Of a stretch of 64,000 bases of DNA, positions 55,095 to 64,000 are shown one piece after another. Position numbers and translations under genes: made by a program. The notes under the pieces were generated by a model that saw only the letters and a program-made list of their open reading frames with translations, did not search any database and was not told the DNA's origin. The DNA lies in NCBI RefSeq assembly GCF_963678635.1, contig NC_087071.1:15683613-15747612 (forward strand), given 5' to 3'. The stretch comes from Symsagittifera roscoffensis (Eukaryota > Xenacoelomorpha > Acoela > Convolutidae). Positions within the stretch are counted from its first letter, which is position 1, and the number at the start of each line of letters is the position of its first letter.

Positions 55095-56020
55095 ATCTAC
55101 TCGAAAATCAGCAATTTCTCATTAATTACATATGAAAAATTCAATTAACTTGATGAAAAGGATTGCAGAGATGTTACTTTTATTAACTTTCTTTCTTTTG
55201 TTACTTATATCAGCAATATTTCTTATTTTTACTCAAACAACTTTTGGTAAATTTTTTTTTTGCAATTGTTTTTGTGTATATTTTTACTTATTTGGAAGAA
55301 TTAAGTCCTTAAAAATTTCTCTGATTGGATACGACAACTAGAACAAAAATGAACATTTTTGTGATTGGAAACGACAATATCCAACATGGAGCTTTGTTTC
55401 CGATTGGACACGATTTTTAACCATAAAAAGAAGCTGAAATCAGATTGGACACGACTACAATCCAAATAAGGAAAATCAATTCTGATTGGTCAAACCCACG
55501 CATTCGAGTTGAAGGTACCCTAACTCCTAACTAAGAATTATTTTGTTTTCAACTTAATTACCATCAACTTGAGCTTGACTAGCTACTCAAAAATCAGCAA
55601 CTTCTCATTAATTACATATGAAAAATTCAATTAACTTGAAGAAAAAAATTGCAGAGATGTTACTTATTTTAATTTTCTTTCTTTTGTTACTTATATCATC
55701 AATATTTCTTATTTTTACTCAAACAACTTTTGGTAATTTTTTTTTGCAATTGCTTTTGTGTATATTTTTACTTATTTGGAAGAATTAAGTCCCTAAAAAT
55801 TTCTCTGGTTGCATGCGACAACTAGAAGAAAAATGAACATTTTGTGATTGGAAACGACAATACTCAAAATGGAGCTTTGTTTCCGATTGGACTCGACTTT
55901 TATCCAAGAATGTCAAAAAAAGAAGCTGAAATGCCTTAAGGAAAATCAATTTTGATTGGTCAAACCCACGCATTCGAGTTGAAGGTACCCCTAACTTTTA
56001 CCTAAAAATCACTTTATTTT
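55095..56020 (+). repeat. Two-copy tandem duplication, about 485 bp
   Basis: Copy 1 (from about 55095) and copy 2 (from about 55579) share an ATG-initiated stretch encoding MKNSINLxKxIAEMLL. It is followed by a hydrophobic, membrane-like run (LLLISAIFLIFTQTTFG in copy 1), then several GATTGGAxACGAC words and a common end CATTCGAGTTGAAGGTACCC. Copy 1 is open for 69 codons (55132-55341); copy 2 stops sooner. The hydrophobic peptide could be a real small membrane protein or signal exon of the gene that follows. Confidence 0.75.
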
Positions 56021-56160
56021 CAACTTAACTACCATCAACTACCTCCTCTCTCAGCTCTAATTACCTTAATTTCAACTTATCTTCCGTCAGCTACCTCTCT
56101 CTCAGCTCTTTTTTGTTTGTACTCTTAAGCTCAGTTTATTGCTCAAAATGATCTTTTCAG

Positions 56161-56635
56161 TGAAAAACAGCAACCTCATGTAGATTTTTCACCTGATCTA
56201 GTACAAATTCAAGTGCGAGAAACAGTCTCTGGAGTTTTTCTGGCACGAATGGATATACCAATCCAAGTCTGGCACATGGTGGAAGTGATGCGAAGGATTT
56301 TCAACGAACATCATATGATGCAAGTTCCCATCTCAGAGAACCAACTTGGAACAATGCAAATGATGGGGGAAGTTTCTGATCATGTGGGAATGAGTTATCC
56401 CGAGATTCCGGACTCAAGATTTGTGGCTCAACCAGTCGACGACTTCCTCTTTCCTTGGGAGGAGGAAGGATCAGTCGAAAACTCCATCACAATAGATGAA
56501 GATGAGGGATTCTCAGAAACAATGACACCTCAAAACACTCCTCCACAACAGCCACCAGCAATGGAACATCGTCCAGCTCTGCGTTCTATAGATTACCTCC
56601 AGACCTCTTCTGCTGCTCGACAGCTCTTTGATTAA
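56161..56635 (+). CDS. Terminal exon of an unrecognised spliced gene
   Basis: The frame is open from a strong acceptor (GATCTTTTCAG at 56150-56160) to TAA at 56633-56635, about 157 codons. Codon use is more balanced than in flanking DNA. The product has a hydrophilic start (EKQQPHVDFSPDLVQIQV), a helical Met-rich segment (VWHMVEVMRRIFNEHHMMQV), an acidic middle (FPWEEEGSVENSITIDEDEG) and a Pro/Gln stretch (TPPQQPPAMEH), ending SSAARQLFD. I do not recognise it. Upstream exons may lie among the tandem duplication at 55.1-56.0 kb. It could be a host gene or cargo within the Polinton. Confidence 0.6.
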
Positions 56636-56879
56636 ATGTTTTTGTAATTAATTGTTGTTTGGTATTGACTTCGTTTTCTGTAATTAAGTATTTTCTTCAA
56701 TTTCAATTTAATTATGAGAATAGATGAGAGGTTCAGGGTAAACCATTGAAAAAAAATTAGAACTTAATTAAGTGCTCCGAACTCGCACATATGATAAGAA
56801 ACTCGAATCATTTTTGCACACATATTTGGAAAAACACTAGAAAATTGTACACAAGTAAAAAATTACATAATGATTGTTG

Positions 56880-57335
56880 CATCTTGTCAAAAAACTCACA
56901 CACTTTTAGCATTTTGTAGAAAAAATGAAACAATTCTCGCATTTTATCGAAAAGAGTAAAACACTATTCGATTTTTGTCGAAAAAAATGAAACACTTTCG
57001 CATTTGTAGGAAAAAAGTGAAACAATTTTCGCATCTGGTTGAAAAGAGTGAAACACGTTTCGCATCTTGTTAAAAAAATTGGAACACTTTTCGCATTTTA
57101 TCGAAAAAAGTTAAAAAAAATTTCGCATTTTGTCAAAAAAAATGAAACACTTTTTGCATCTTGTTAAAAAAGTGTAACACTTTTCGCGTCTTGTCAAAAA
57201 AAATTGAAACATTTTTCGGATTTTGTCAAAAAAAATTGATACACTTTTTGCATTTTGTAAAAAAAATTGAAACACTTTTTACATTTAATAAAAAATTGAA
57301 ATGTTTTTTGCAACTCCTTGAAAATCAAAAGAAAT
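56880..57335. repeat. Minisatellite, about 33-40 bp unit
   Basis: About a dozen degenerate units built on TTTCGCATTTTGT then AAAAAA(A)TGAAACACT. Unit length varies with the A and T runs. It decays towards 57335. There is no credible coding content; the Phe/Lys-rich ORFs here on both strands are products of the repeat. Confidence 0.85.
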
Positions 57336-58200
57336 ATTACATCTTTCTTACATTTTTCAAAAATTTTTTGCAATTTTTTTAACAACGATGAGTTTTTTTT
57401 CTTCAAATTTCTGGTAATTTCGTAAACATATGAGAGAAAATAGATGGATTATCAAAAGTTTTTTGATTGAAAAATTGACATGATCACCATTTACAAATCC
57501 ATAACCATCAATAAAACAGTCAATTATTTTTAGCAAATCATGTTCATATTTTGAGTTTTGTACTGTACGAACTCTTTCTAGAAAAGCTGAACCAATAGTT
57601 TGGTTGGAAGCTAGTTTCTGGTTAGAACATAAAAAGTGACGTTTGAATTTTTTGCATGAACAGTGCGTTCAAATTGATTGAAAACTTCGCCAGTTGATGA
57701 AATGACATTCGAATAAAATCTGTATTTGCACAGAGTGTAAAGATAATCGATAATTTGCTATTTAAAATGAAAATTACCCTATCGTTGTAAAATTTGATCG
57801 AAAGATGAAGCAATCAGATGTATGTGGAACTTACAATTTTCCAGAGAACAGTAGTAATTGTGGGTAGAGACACAAAAACTATTGGTTACTCAATATTTTT
57901 TGTAAAATTCACTGGAAACGGAAATGAATGACATTTTTTGACGATGATCTGAATGAAAGCTGGGAAGAGCTTGACACATAGCTGCAGCCATCTGGAACAA
58001 TGATTTCTACTGAGAATTGTGGATTCATATAGGAACACTAACACCTACGCCATTCCATTTATTGAAAAATTCACTCAAAAAATCCAATTATAGTTCTATT
58101 TCTTTTTATGGTTAATTGAATGACTCATATTGCTTAGTTCCATTTTCATTTAATCTCAAAATCATTTCTCTCATTTCTCTTCATCTGATCAGTCTGTTCT
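57336..58200. other. AT-rich spacer, nothing recognised
   Basis: No conserved peptide, splice site pair or repeat is evident. The minus-strand frame at 57622-57813 lacks features. Confidence 0.4.
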
Positions 58201-58202
58201 CC

Positions 58203-59078
58203 TATCGAAAAATGTACTCAAGAAAAGACACTAGTCCCAGTTATATTGAATTATCAAAAAATCAAACAAGAATTGGGAGATTTGCTGGGTCCCAAAAATC
58301 CTACAAGGGAAAAATTTATTTTGAACCCTGCTTTCAACTATTCAAGAAAAATGAGTTGGGGTAACTCGAAAAACGACAGCAAGTCTATCTTGGTGAAAAA
58401 GAAGGAGAAGCAATCTCGCCAATTAGAAATACTGTTTTTCACGATGCTGAAAACCTTGGACTCGGTCCTATATTGGAAGTCACTTCTGACAAGGAGTCAA
58501 CTATGGATCAGGAGCTTGCCATCTGCAACAAATAGCATGACATAGCAACTTACAATAGAAGTCAAGTTGTGTCACTATCAAACGTACAATGTTAACAAAC
58601 CTCCCTATAATCAGAATCGACTGTTCACCGCAAAAGAGAACGAAGCAAAGAAATAAGTTGCCTATGTCATTTATATTTTGAACGAATTCAAAGAATTGTC
58701 CCAAATATGGGAGACTTTATGTTTTTTGAGAACTGTAATGTACAAGAAAATGTGTCATTTATGTTTCTTGGCTTCTAATTTAACTATTTATCCTCAAAAT
58801 CATTTATCATTTAGTATTGGTGTTGAACAGTATGAGTTGGAAAATTGGTTTTTCAAGAAATTTAATCTTACAACATCACAATAAAATGGGACTTTTTCAT
58901 ATTGTTCAAAAAGAAAACTCCCAAAAAATTTCACTAACAATTATAATATCCCAAAACTTACCAAACTTGCAGAATTTGGACGTAGACTTGCAAATGTCTC
59001 ATTTTGAGTGGACTCTGCATAACCGTAGAAGAAACATTCACATAGGATACCGATCTGATACCAAAAAAATACGTTAAA
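58203..59078 (+). pseudogene. Broken ORF(s) of uncertain Polinton type
   Basis: Coding-like peptides occur in alternating frames: GDLLGPKNPTREKFILNP, then FHDAENLGLGPILEVTSDKE, NVNKPPYNQNRLFTAKENE, and later MSHFEWTLHNRRRNIHIGYR (58817-59077). Stops and frameshifts separate them. Position, strand and decay match the Polinton genes that follow, but I cannot name the family. It may be more than one gene. Confidence 0.4.
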
Positions 59079-59244
59079 TTACGTAAAAAATACGTAGAAA
59101 ATGAAATCAATGGAAAAATAATCAATCACTACAACTAAAAAGAGAAGAATATGTTAAATTACTCAATATGCTTCCTTCATTACTAGGTTATGTAGAGACC
59201 TTCAAAAAACCTTTTTATCATTATTGACGAATGCACTGTAGAAA

Positions 59245-59606
59245 TTGAACGTACAGAAATTGAAAGAAATTCTAGGAGTTTTTGAGATTATTAAGCAAGG
59301 TTTCTCATCAAAAACACAAAGAAAAAAAAAGTTTCTTTGTACCTTTATTGTTTTGGACCCGGACATAAAATTAAAAGGAATGGACCAAAAATTTCCTTTT
59401 GGGGGATTAATTGGATACGGAAGTTCCTGTATGGATTACTTTTTTGCAAACTCCAAAATTTTTAGACTACATGCAATTCTACACGACTCTGCTGGATCTG
59501 TGAAATCTACTACGAATAAAAGGTCCTGGGTATTGTTATGTTTCATCTAATCTCCCCCAGTTCATGCTTTCTTGGGCACGTGACTGGAGTATTTTTTTGT
59601 TTATAT
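59245..59606 (+). pseudogene. Polinton-type conserved ORF of unknown function
   Basis: The frame 59245-59550 includes DPDIKLKG, FPFGGLIGYGSSCMDYFF and RLHAILHDSAGSVK. After a frame change it continues as LGHVTGVFF before stopping. The blocks look conserved and globular. I recall similar blocks next to Polinton ATPase and integrase genes but can name no function. A frameshift near 59520 breaks it. Confidence 0.45.
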
Positions 59607-59691
59607 GTTAAAATATTTGCCTAATCAGTATATGCATTGTTTGATTGTTAATCATTTTAGCCAAAAAACTCCAGAGAAAACAGTTAACAGA

Positions 59692-60165
59692 ATGAGTCTA
59701 GTTAATTTTGATATCGAATGTATTGAAAACCATATAGTGAAAGAGTTAGGATTTTATAAGGATGGACAAATTGATATATATTCCTTTCTTCCTCCCAAAA
59801 AATTCATACCAACATCCCAATCTTCTTGGTGTACAAAACATCTTCATGGAATCAATTGGAGTATTGGTTACGAAAAATATACTGAACTTGAAAAATTATT
59901 GAAAAATCTAGAAGCCTTAGAAACGGAAATTTTTTTTGCAAAAAGTTATGAAAAATGCAAGATTCTGTCAGAGTTTTTGGAAACAATGATTATATATTTG
60001 GATGACTACGATTGCCCTATAGTTCAGTTTTTGATATTCAAAGATAAAGAATATGATTGGAGGTGTGGCAACTACCCATTTCGTCATGCAATAACTCTTC
60101 ACTGTGCAGAAAGAAAAGCACTTGCATACGGAACATGGACTCGATGTTTTTTAAACAAATTGTAA
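59692..60165 (+). CDS. Polinton-associated protein with CAERKA motif
   Basis: The frame is intact from ATG 59692 to 60165 (the open frame begins at 59605). Blocks are FDIECIENHIVKELGFYKDG, FLPPKKF, TKHLHGINW, CKILSEFLETMIIYLDDYDC and finally YPFRHAITLHCAERKALAYG. The last block, a His and Cys followed by Glu-Arg-Lys, recurs in proteins I associate with Maverick elements. Biochemical function is unknown to me. It lies just upstream of the small membrane protein and ATPase, in the same orientation. Confidence 0.6.
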   Translation: MSLVNFDIECIENHIVKELGFYKDGQIDIYSFLPPKKFIPTSQSSWCTKHLHGINWSIGYEKYTELEKLLKNLEALETEIFFAKSYEKCKILSEFLETMIIYLDDYDCPIVQFLIFKDKEYDWRCGNYPFRHAITLHCAERKALAYGTWTRCFLNKL

Positions 60166-60243
60166 ATTATAATAATCTTAATGTACTACCATTTTCAAAC
60201 TTTAATTAAATTTCATTGTCAACTTCTTCTTTTTAGAATTAAG

Positions 60244-60508
60244 ATGGTCGATCAAGGTCACAAGCCCGTAAATTTAGGAAATTCTGATTTTTATGAAGAA
60301 AATCATGAACAAAAATCATGGAATTTGTTTGGACGTATATGTAATAAATCTCTTTTAGTTTTTTTTGTGCCAATTTTTTGTTATAGTTTTGATGCTAGTA
60401 TGTGCAATTGTCCGAACTATGTTAACCACGACATGTGAAGAAACAACAATTTGGGTAGCTATCTTATCAAATACAGTCGGTTATATTCTACCTTCTCCAA
60501 AGCTATGA
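60244..60508 (+). pseudogene. Small membrane protein of the Polinton
   Basis: It begins ATGGTCGATCAAGGTCAC and includes a Trp/Phe-rich hydrophobic run. After a frame change near 60390 it continues MLVCAIVRTMLTTTCEETTI and VGYILPSPKL, ending at TGA 60506-60508. The stop overlaps the ATG (60505) of the ATPase. A single transmembrane segment is likely. Size, position and the TCEETT...GYILPSP ending fit a recurrent Polinton gene. The frameshift makes it a pseudogene as it stands. Confidence 0.5.
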
Positions 60509-61376
60509 ATAAAATATTATCTACCAAAGAACGAATTTTTATTTCCCTAGTTGGACCAAGTAGATCTAGAAAATCTCATCTTATTTTTGATTGGTTGAAA
60601 ATTGGTACTTTTCAACCAGCTTTCGACAAAAATTTTTTATTTTATCAACATTATCAACCTATGTATAGTCAATTGCAAAGAAAAACCTTAATTTTATCCG
60701 AGGAGTAGATTTCGACTTGATTCAAAATCTTCCCAATAACGGAACTAAGTATTTGCTTACATTTGGTGATTCTTGTGAAGAATTTTCAAACTCCAAACAA
60801 TTTGTAAAAAATGCCAACGCTGGGAGACACGGGGACTGAATACAATATACATCAAACACAATTTATTTTATCAAAGCAAATTAGGAAGAGATGTAGAGTT
60901 ACAAAACACACACATAGTCTTGTTCAAGTCGCCGAGGGATGTTTTACAATTCAATACATTAAGTCAGCAACTAGGTCTAGGATCTCAATTGAAAAAGTGG
61001 TATTCAGATGCAACATCCGTTCCTTATGGTAATTTACTTTTTGATTTAACCCCAAAAATAATTGATTCACTTAAGTATTGCTCTAATAGTGGCTCAGTTC
61101 CAACAAAATTTTACTTACCAGCTGGAGTAGAGACAAAATTGTTGGACGATGAGTACACAATACGTCTCTATTCTCCCAAAGGCTTCGAAGACAATTCATT
61201 CTCAATTGTCCAAAAGATTTCTTTCAGTTTCTGAGCCAGTGTTTAGTAAACCTATTAGAAGGAGAGCTTCGAGAACTTCGGAAAGAAGACGTAGTAAAAT
61301 ATTGAAAAGAAATTTCAGAACTAACACAAAAAAAGAATCCTCTACACAAAAGAAGTATTATTTTAAATTCAACTAA
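60505..61376 (+). pseudogene. Polinton packaging ATPase (FtsK/A32-like)
   Basis: Frames 60505-60708, about 60700-60830, 60920-61204 and 61149-61376 together carry the blocks of the A32/FtsK-type DNA-packaging ATPase of Polintons. They are FISLVGPSRSRKSHLIFDWL (P-loop), NNGTKYLLTFGDSCEE (Walker B region), VELQNTHI-like sequence, FKSPRDVLQF, LGLGSQLKKWYSDATSVPYG and a basic C-terminal tail. The Gly before the P-loop Lys is Arg and the first Walker B Asp is Gly, so it would be inactive even apart from three frame breaks. Its role is to drive DNA into capsids. Confidence 0.75.
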
Positions 61377-61610
61377 AAGGTTAAAATTGATATCTATCAT
61401 CACCCCTTTTGCCATTAAACAATTGAAATAGTATGGAACAATTTGTTTTATTTCCGTACTCAGTTTATCAACCACAAAGAACACTTCCAAGAAAACAAAA
61501 TTGGAACAAAAGCAAGAAAAAGAGGAGATTGTACCAAAAAATTTGATTTTGTTTACAGTGCTGTAATTGCGAGTTTGAAAACGAGCAACAGTAAGCACAT
61601 TATTAATTAA
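61377..61610. other. Short spacer, nothing recognised
   Basis: An AT-rich gap between ATPase and integrase remains. The minus-strand frame over 61224-61598 is a shadow of the ATPase tail plus non-coding sequence. Confidence 0.4.
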
Positions 61611-62715
61611 TTTTGAATTCTGCTAGAAAAAAACTCTGCCAGTTAGACAATATTATATTAGATAATCGAGATACAAAAGAATCAATTGTAAACTTTGTGT
61701 GTGCCTTTAAGCTAAAAAATACCGATTTTCCAGATATTTACATTACTATTTTGGAAGCAACTCAACTTCCTCCTAAACTTGTTATTAACAAGAACGCCAA
61801 AGCAAACGATAGAGCAACTTGAATCACTTTCAAAATCTGAAAAGGTAAGACTAAACAGATTGTATTCTAGGGGCAGAGCTGCGTACGGTTCTAATCAAAA
61901 CTTGAGTAAAGCGAGTGGTTTATCAAAAAAGAAAGTAGAAAAAAAAATTTTTACAAACCAAGACATCGTATACAAAATTTGGTCCACCAATCAGGTGTTT
62001 CCGAAGATTTCAAGCTTTTTCTAAATATATCATTAAACTTTGGTGTATGGATTTGTCTTTTGTAGACAAGTTAGCTAGTCAAAACAATGGAGTCAAGTAT
62101 TTATTAGATGCTGTAGATGATTTTTCGAGATTTTTCAGAAATCAAACAATGAAAACAAAGTAAGCTAAAGACACTTTATAAGCTTTCCGAAAAAGGATTT
62201 CTCGAAAAAACACTCATGAAAAACTTTGAGTTGATGAAAGAACAGATTATGGGCGAACTTTTAAAAATTTTTGCAAGGAGAAGGACATTGAAGTTCACTC
62301 AACAATGAGTGAAACAAGAGCTGAATTTTCAGAGAGAGAGCAATTCAGTCTTTAAAACATTAATTATATCGTTAAATTGAAGATCATGGTGAAAAATTTG
62401 TCCCCAAATTTCAGCAATTTGTTTCTACATTGAACTGTCGCAAAAATCGATCAATTGGAAAATCCCCAGAGATGTGAAAAACAGCGATTCTTTTATCAAT
62501 TTTGTATAACAAATCGTTCAAGAAATATACTAAACCAAAATTCAAAATTGGTGTTAGAGTTAGAATTTCGAAAAATGATAATCCGCTCCGAAAAGGATAC
62601 AAGGCACAGTTTACAGATGAAATTTTTGAAATTTTGGCAATATCTACAAAAAAAACCTCCTGCTTAAATCATCAAAGATCTCGAAAAAGAAGAAATTCTG
62701 GAACAATTTTTTGAC
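61611..62715 (+). pseudogene. Polinton retrovirus-like integrase
   Basis: N-terminal part: RLNRLYSRGRAAYGSNQNLS and ASGLSKKKVEKKIF (61779-62024). Catalytic core: WCMDLSFVDKLASQNNGVKY (from 62041; first Asp at 62050), TDYGRTFKNF near 62243 (second Asp), and ETRAEFSERE near 62310-62340 (third acidic residue). C-terminal chromodomain-like part: PKFKIGVRVRISKNDNPLRK (62502-62714). Polintons use this enzyme to insert with short target duplications. Stops after the first core block and near 62225 and 62352, plus frame changes, inactivate it, though the catalytic acids appear present. Confidence 0.8.
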
Positions 62716-62785
62716 AAAGTGCTGAAAAAATGTTCAGATTAAAGGTAAGTCATTTTTTAAATTGAGCTTCTATCGATCAGTTGTC

Positions 62786-63408
62786 ATGGATTCTTTCACT
62801 ATTGATCTAGTTTCTAATGCTTCTCTTAATTTTTATCCAAATATTATTCTTAGTTCGTTTACAAAATTTCTACCAGAACAAAAACATCTAAAAGGAGAAT
62901 GGGAGGTTGTTTTTTCAGAAATATCGTACCATTCATTGTACCAAAATGTTACAGAGGGAAAGTTTACTTTTATAGATGGACGAGAAAGTCCTGAGAAAAA
63001 AAGAAAGATTCAACCGATGCATATTTAACCTGGATTGTATCCAAGTATTGTTGATATAGTTGTAGCCATGAATGATAAAGTTTGAAAACGTATAGGCAAA
63101 CAAAAATTTGAATATAACGGAATTTATGTATCAGTAGATAAGATTACACAAAAAGATGCCATTCATTTACCTGACGATCAGTGTTTATAATTCAAAGTGC
63201 TGGTTTGAGTCACAATTTTGGTTGTGATTTAGAACAAAATCAGACAAGTGTTATAATGAAAGGAAAAGGACGACATTGTCCTCAGTATTCTTACGACATT
63301 ATAAGAATACATTTCCTGATGGTTTATAGTGATATTATAAAATATAATATAGTAGGCGATACAAAAACTCCTTTTACTGCGTTGTATTCTTTTTCATTTC
63401 CAAAGTAA
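62786..63408 (+). pseudogene. Polinton structural protein, F54H12.2-like
   Basis: It starts ATGGATTCTTTCACTATTGA. Blocks are DSFTIDLVSNASLNFYPN, WEVVFSEISYHSLYQNVTEG, then after a stop at about 63026 GLYPSIVDIVVAMNDKV, NGIYVSVDKITQKDAIHLPD and, from 63181, LSHNFGCDL...KGKGRHCPQYSYDIIRIH. This matches the transposon-derived F54H12.2-type family. I take it to be a Polinton capsid-type jelly-roll protein, minor or major not determined. Two or three stops or frame changes break it. Confidence 0.65.
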
Positions 63409-63650
63409 AAAATGGAGAAAAGATATATACAGGATAGATCATATATTATCAATCCTTTACAAATCTACAATTTAGAAAGTTATTAAAAAACTCTTTCCAC
63501 AGCATATAAATAGAAGTAAGGGATACTATAGGTGAAAAAATTCATTTTTTGTCCGTAGGGTTCAAATGAGTTGTCCTTTTGTTTCGCAAGATTTTGGATA
63601 ATCATTTTTGATTTATACTTCATACGAAATGGTTGCTTAAAGTTCAGCTA
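63409..63650. other. Spacer, nothing recognised
   Basis: AT-rich sequence between the structural protein remnant and the basic pX-like remnant, with no coding signal. Confidence 0.4.
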
Positions 63651-63659
63651 ATTTTCTTA

Positions 63660-64000
63660 TTTTTTGTGGACATGCAAGATAGAGTGGAAGAAGTTTTGGT
63701 GCTCTTGTACAAACTCTTGGGAGAACTGCAATTCTCTTTATAAAAAATATATATAGTCCCAGCTGCAAAAAGAATCAGGGCAGATTTATTCGAAATTGCT
63801 GCTCCAGAGATTGGGGAAAATGTTAGTGGACGTAAAAACCCCAAAACATTTGCAAAAACTGAGGGAAGAAAAACAGTTTGCAAACAATTGGGAGGTGGAA
63901 AAAAATACAGGCGTAGAACAAGAAGAGCCATTTCTCGAAAAAGTAGATCAAAAAACGGTCGCTCTCGCAGAGACATTTTTGACAAAAAAAATGAGTGTAA
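63660..64000 (+). pseudogene. Polinton basic pX-like protein, cut by window end
   Basis: The first frame reads SGRSFGALVQTLGRTAILF. After a frame change at the A-rich, TA-rich stretch near 63745 it continues AKRIRADLFEIAAPEIGENV, VSGRKNPKTFAKTEG, then a highly basic end (GGGKKYRRRTRRAISRKSRS) and RRDIFDKK. This Gly-rich start plus Arg/Lys-rich end with a terminal DIF fits the adenovirus pX-like core protein of Polintons. A leading TAG and the frame change disrupt it. The stop and the rest of the element lie beyond the window. Confidence 0.65.

Noticed and set aside
57161-57406. Phe/Lys-rich ORFs on both strands
   Set aside because: They are translations of the minisatellite.
63644-63985. 113-codon hydrophobic minus-strand ORF
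   Set aside because: It is the antisense shadow of the basic pX-like Polinton gene on the plus strand.

Overview
This window comes from an AT-rich metazoan (invertebrate) genome. The evidence is spliceable coding exons with short TTTTCAG/TTTAG-type acceptors, large gene-poor stretches, a kilobase-scale satellite, a Polinton/Maverick and several LTR retroelements. The short acceptors are nematode-like, but the phylum cannot be fixed from this sequence. A 200-base run of N marks an assembly gap.

The most notable object is a giant LTR retroelement at 1176-20348 (about 19.2 kb, plus strand). It has two 883-bp LTRs that differ by about 2% by eye and a 3.1-kb untranslated leader with repeated structured modules. 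A Gag follows (coiled coil, capsid region, CCHC knuckle). Protease, reverse transcriptase, RNase H and the integrase core are absent. Only the integrase C-terminal GPF tail remains, followed by a divergent macro domain. After a structured 470-base spacer comes a second block of about 9 kb that is GC-richer than the host. It encodes an SGNH hydrolase, an 801-codon ORF and a 761-codon ORF with no recognised homology, and several smaller ORFs. Many neighbouring ORFs lie in one frame and are separated by single stops, so this block looks like one or two very long reading frames lightly broken. The element sits inside the gag of another, oppositely oriented retroelement (1-1175 and 20349 to about 22000). 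A 353-base piece of that same gag family is embedded in sense at the site of its own pol deletion.

From 24 to 40 kb the minus strand carries at least seven related exons. Each encodes one cysteine-rich module, and the intact ones are flanked by phase-1 introns. This looks like a secreted multidomain protein or a cluster of paralogues. A decayed Ty3/gypsy pol (30.6-34.4 kb) lies among them. A satellite of short units carrying CTTAAGTCGCGCC, with a higher-order period near 704 bp, fills 42.4-47.0 kb.

The right end (about 50.5 to 64 kb) is a decayed Polinton/Maverick. A protein-primed family B DNA polymerase is on the minus strand. On the plus strand are remnants of Polinton-type genes: a CAERKA-motif protein, a small membrane protein, an FtsK/A32-like packaging ATPase, a retrovirus-like integrase, an F54H12.2-like structural protein and a basic pX-like protein. 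A separate spliced gene (terminal exon 56161-56635) with tandem duplications in front of it lies between the two arms. All Polinton genes carry stops or frameshifts and are annotated as they stand.
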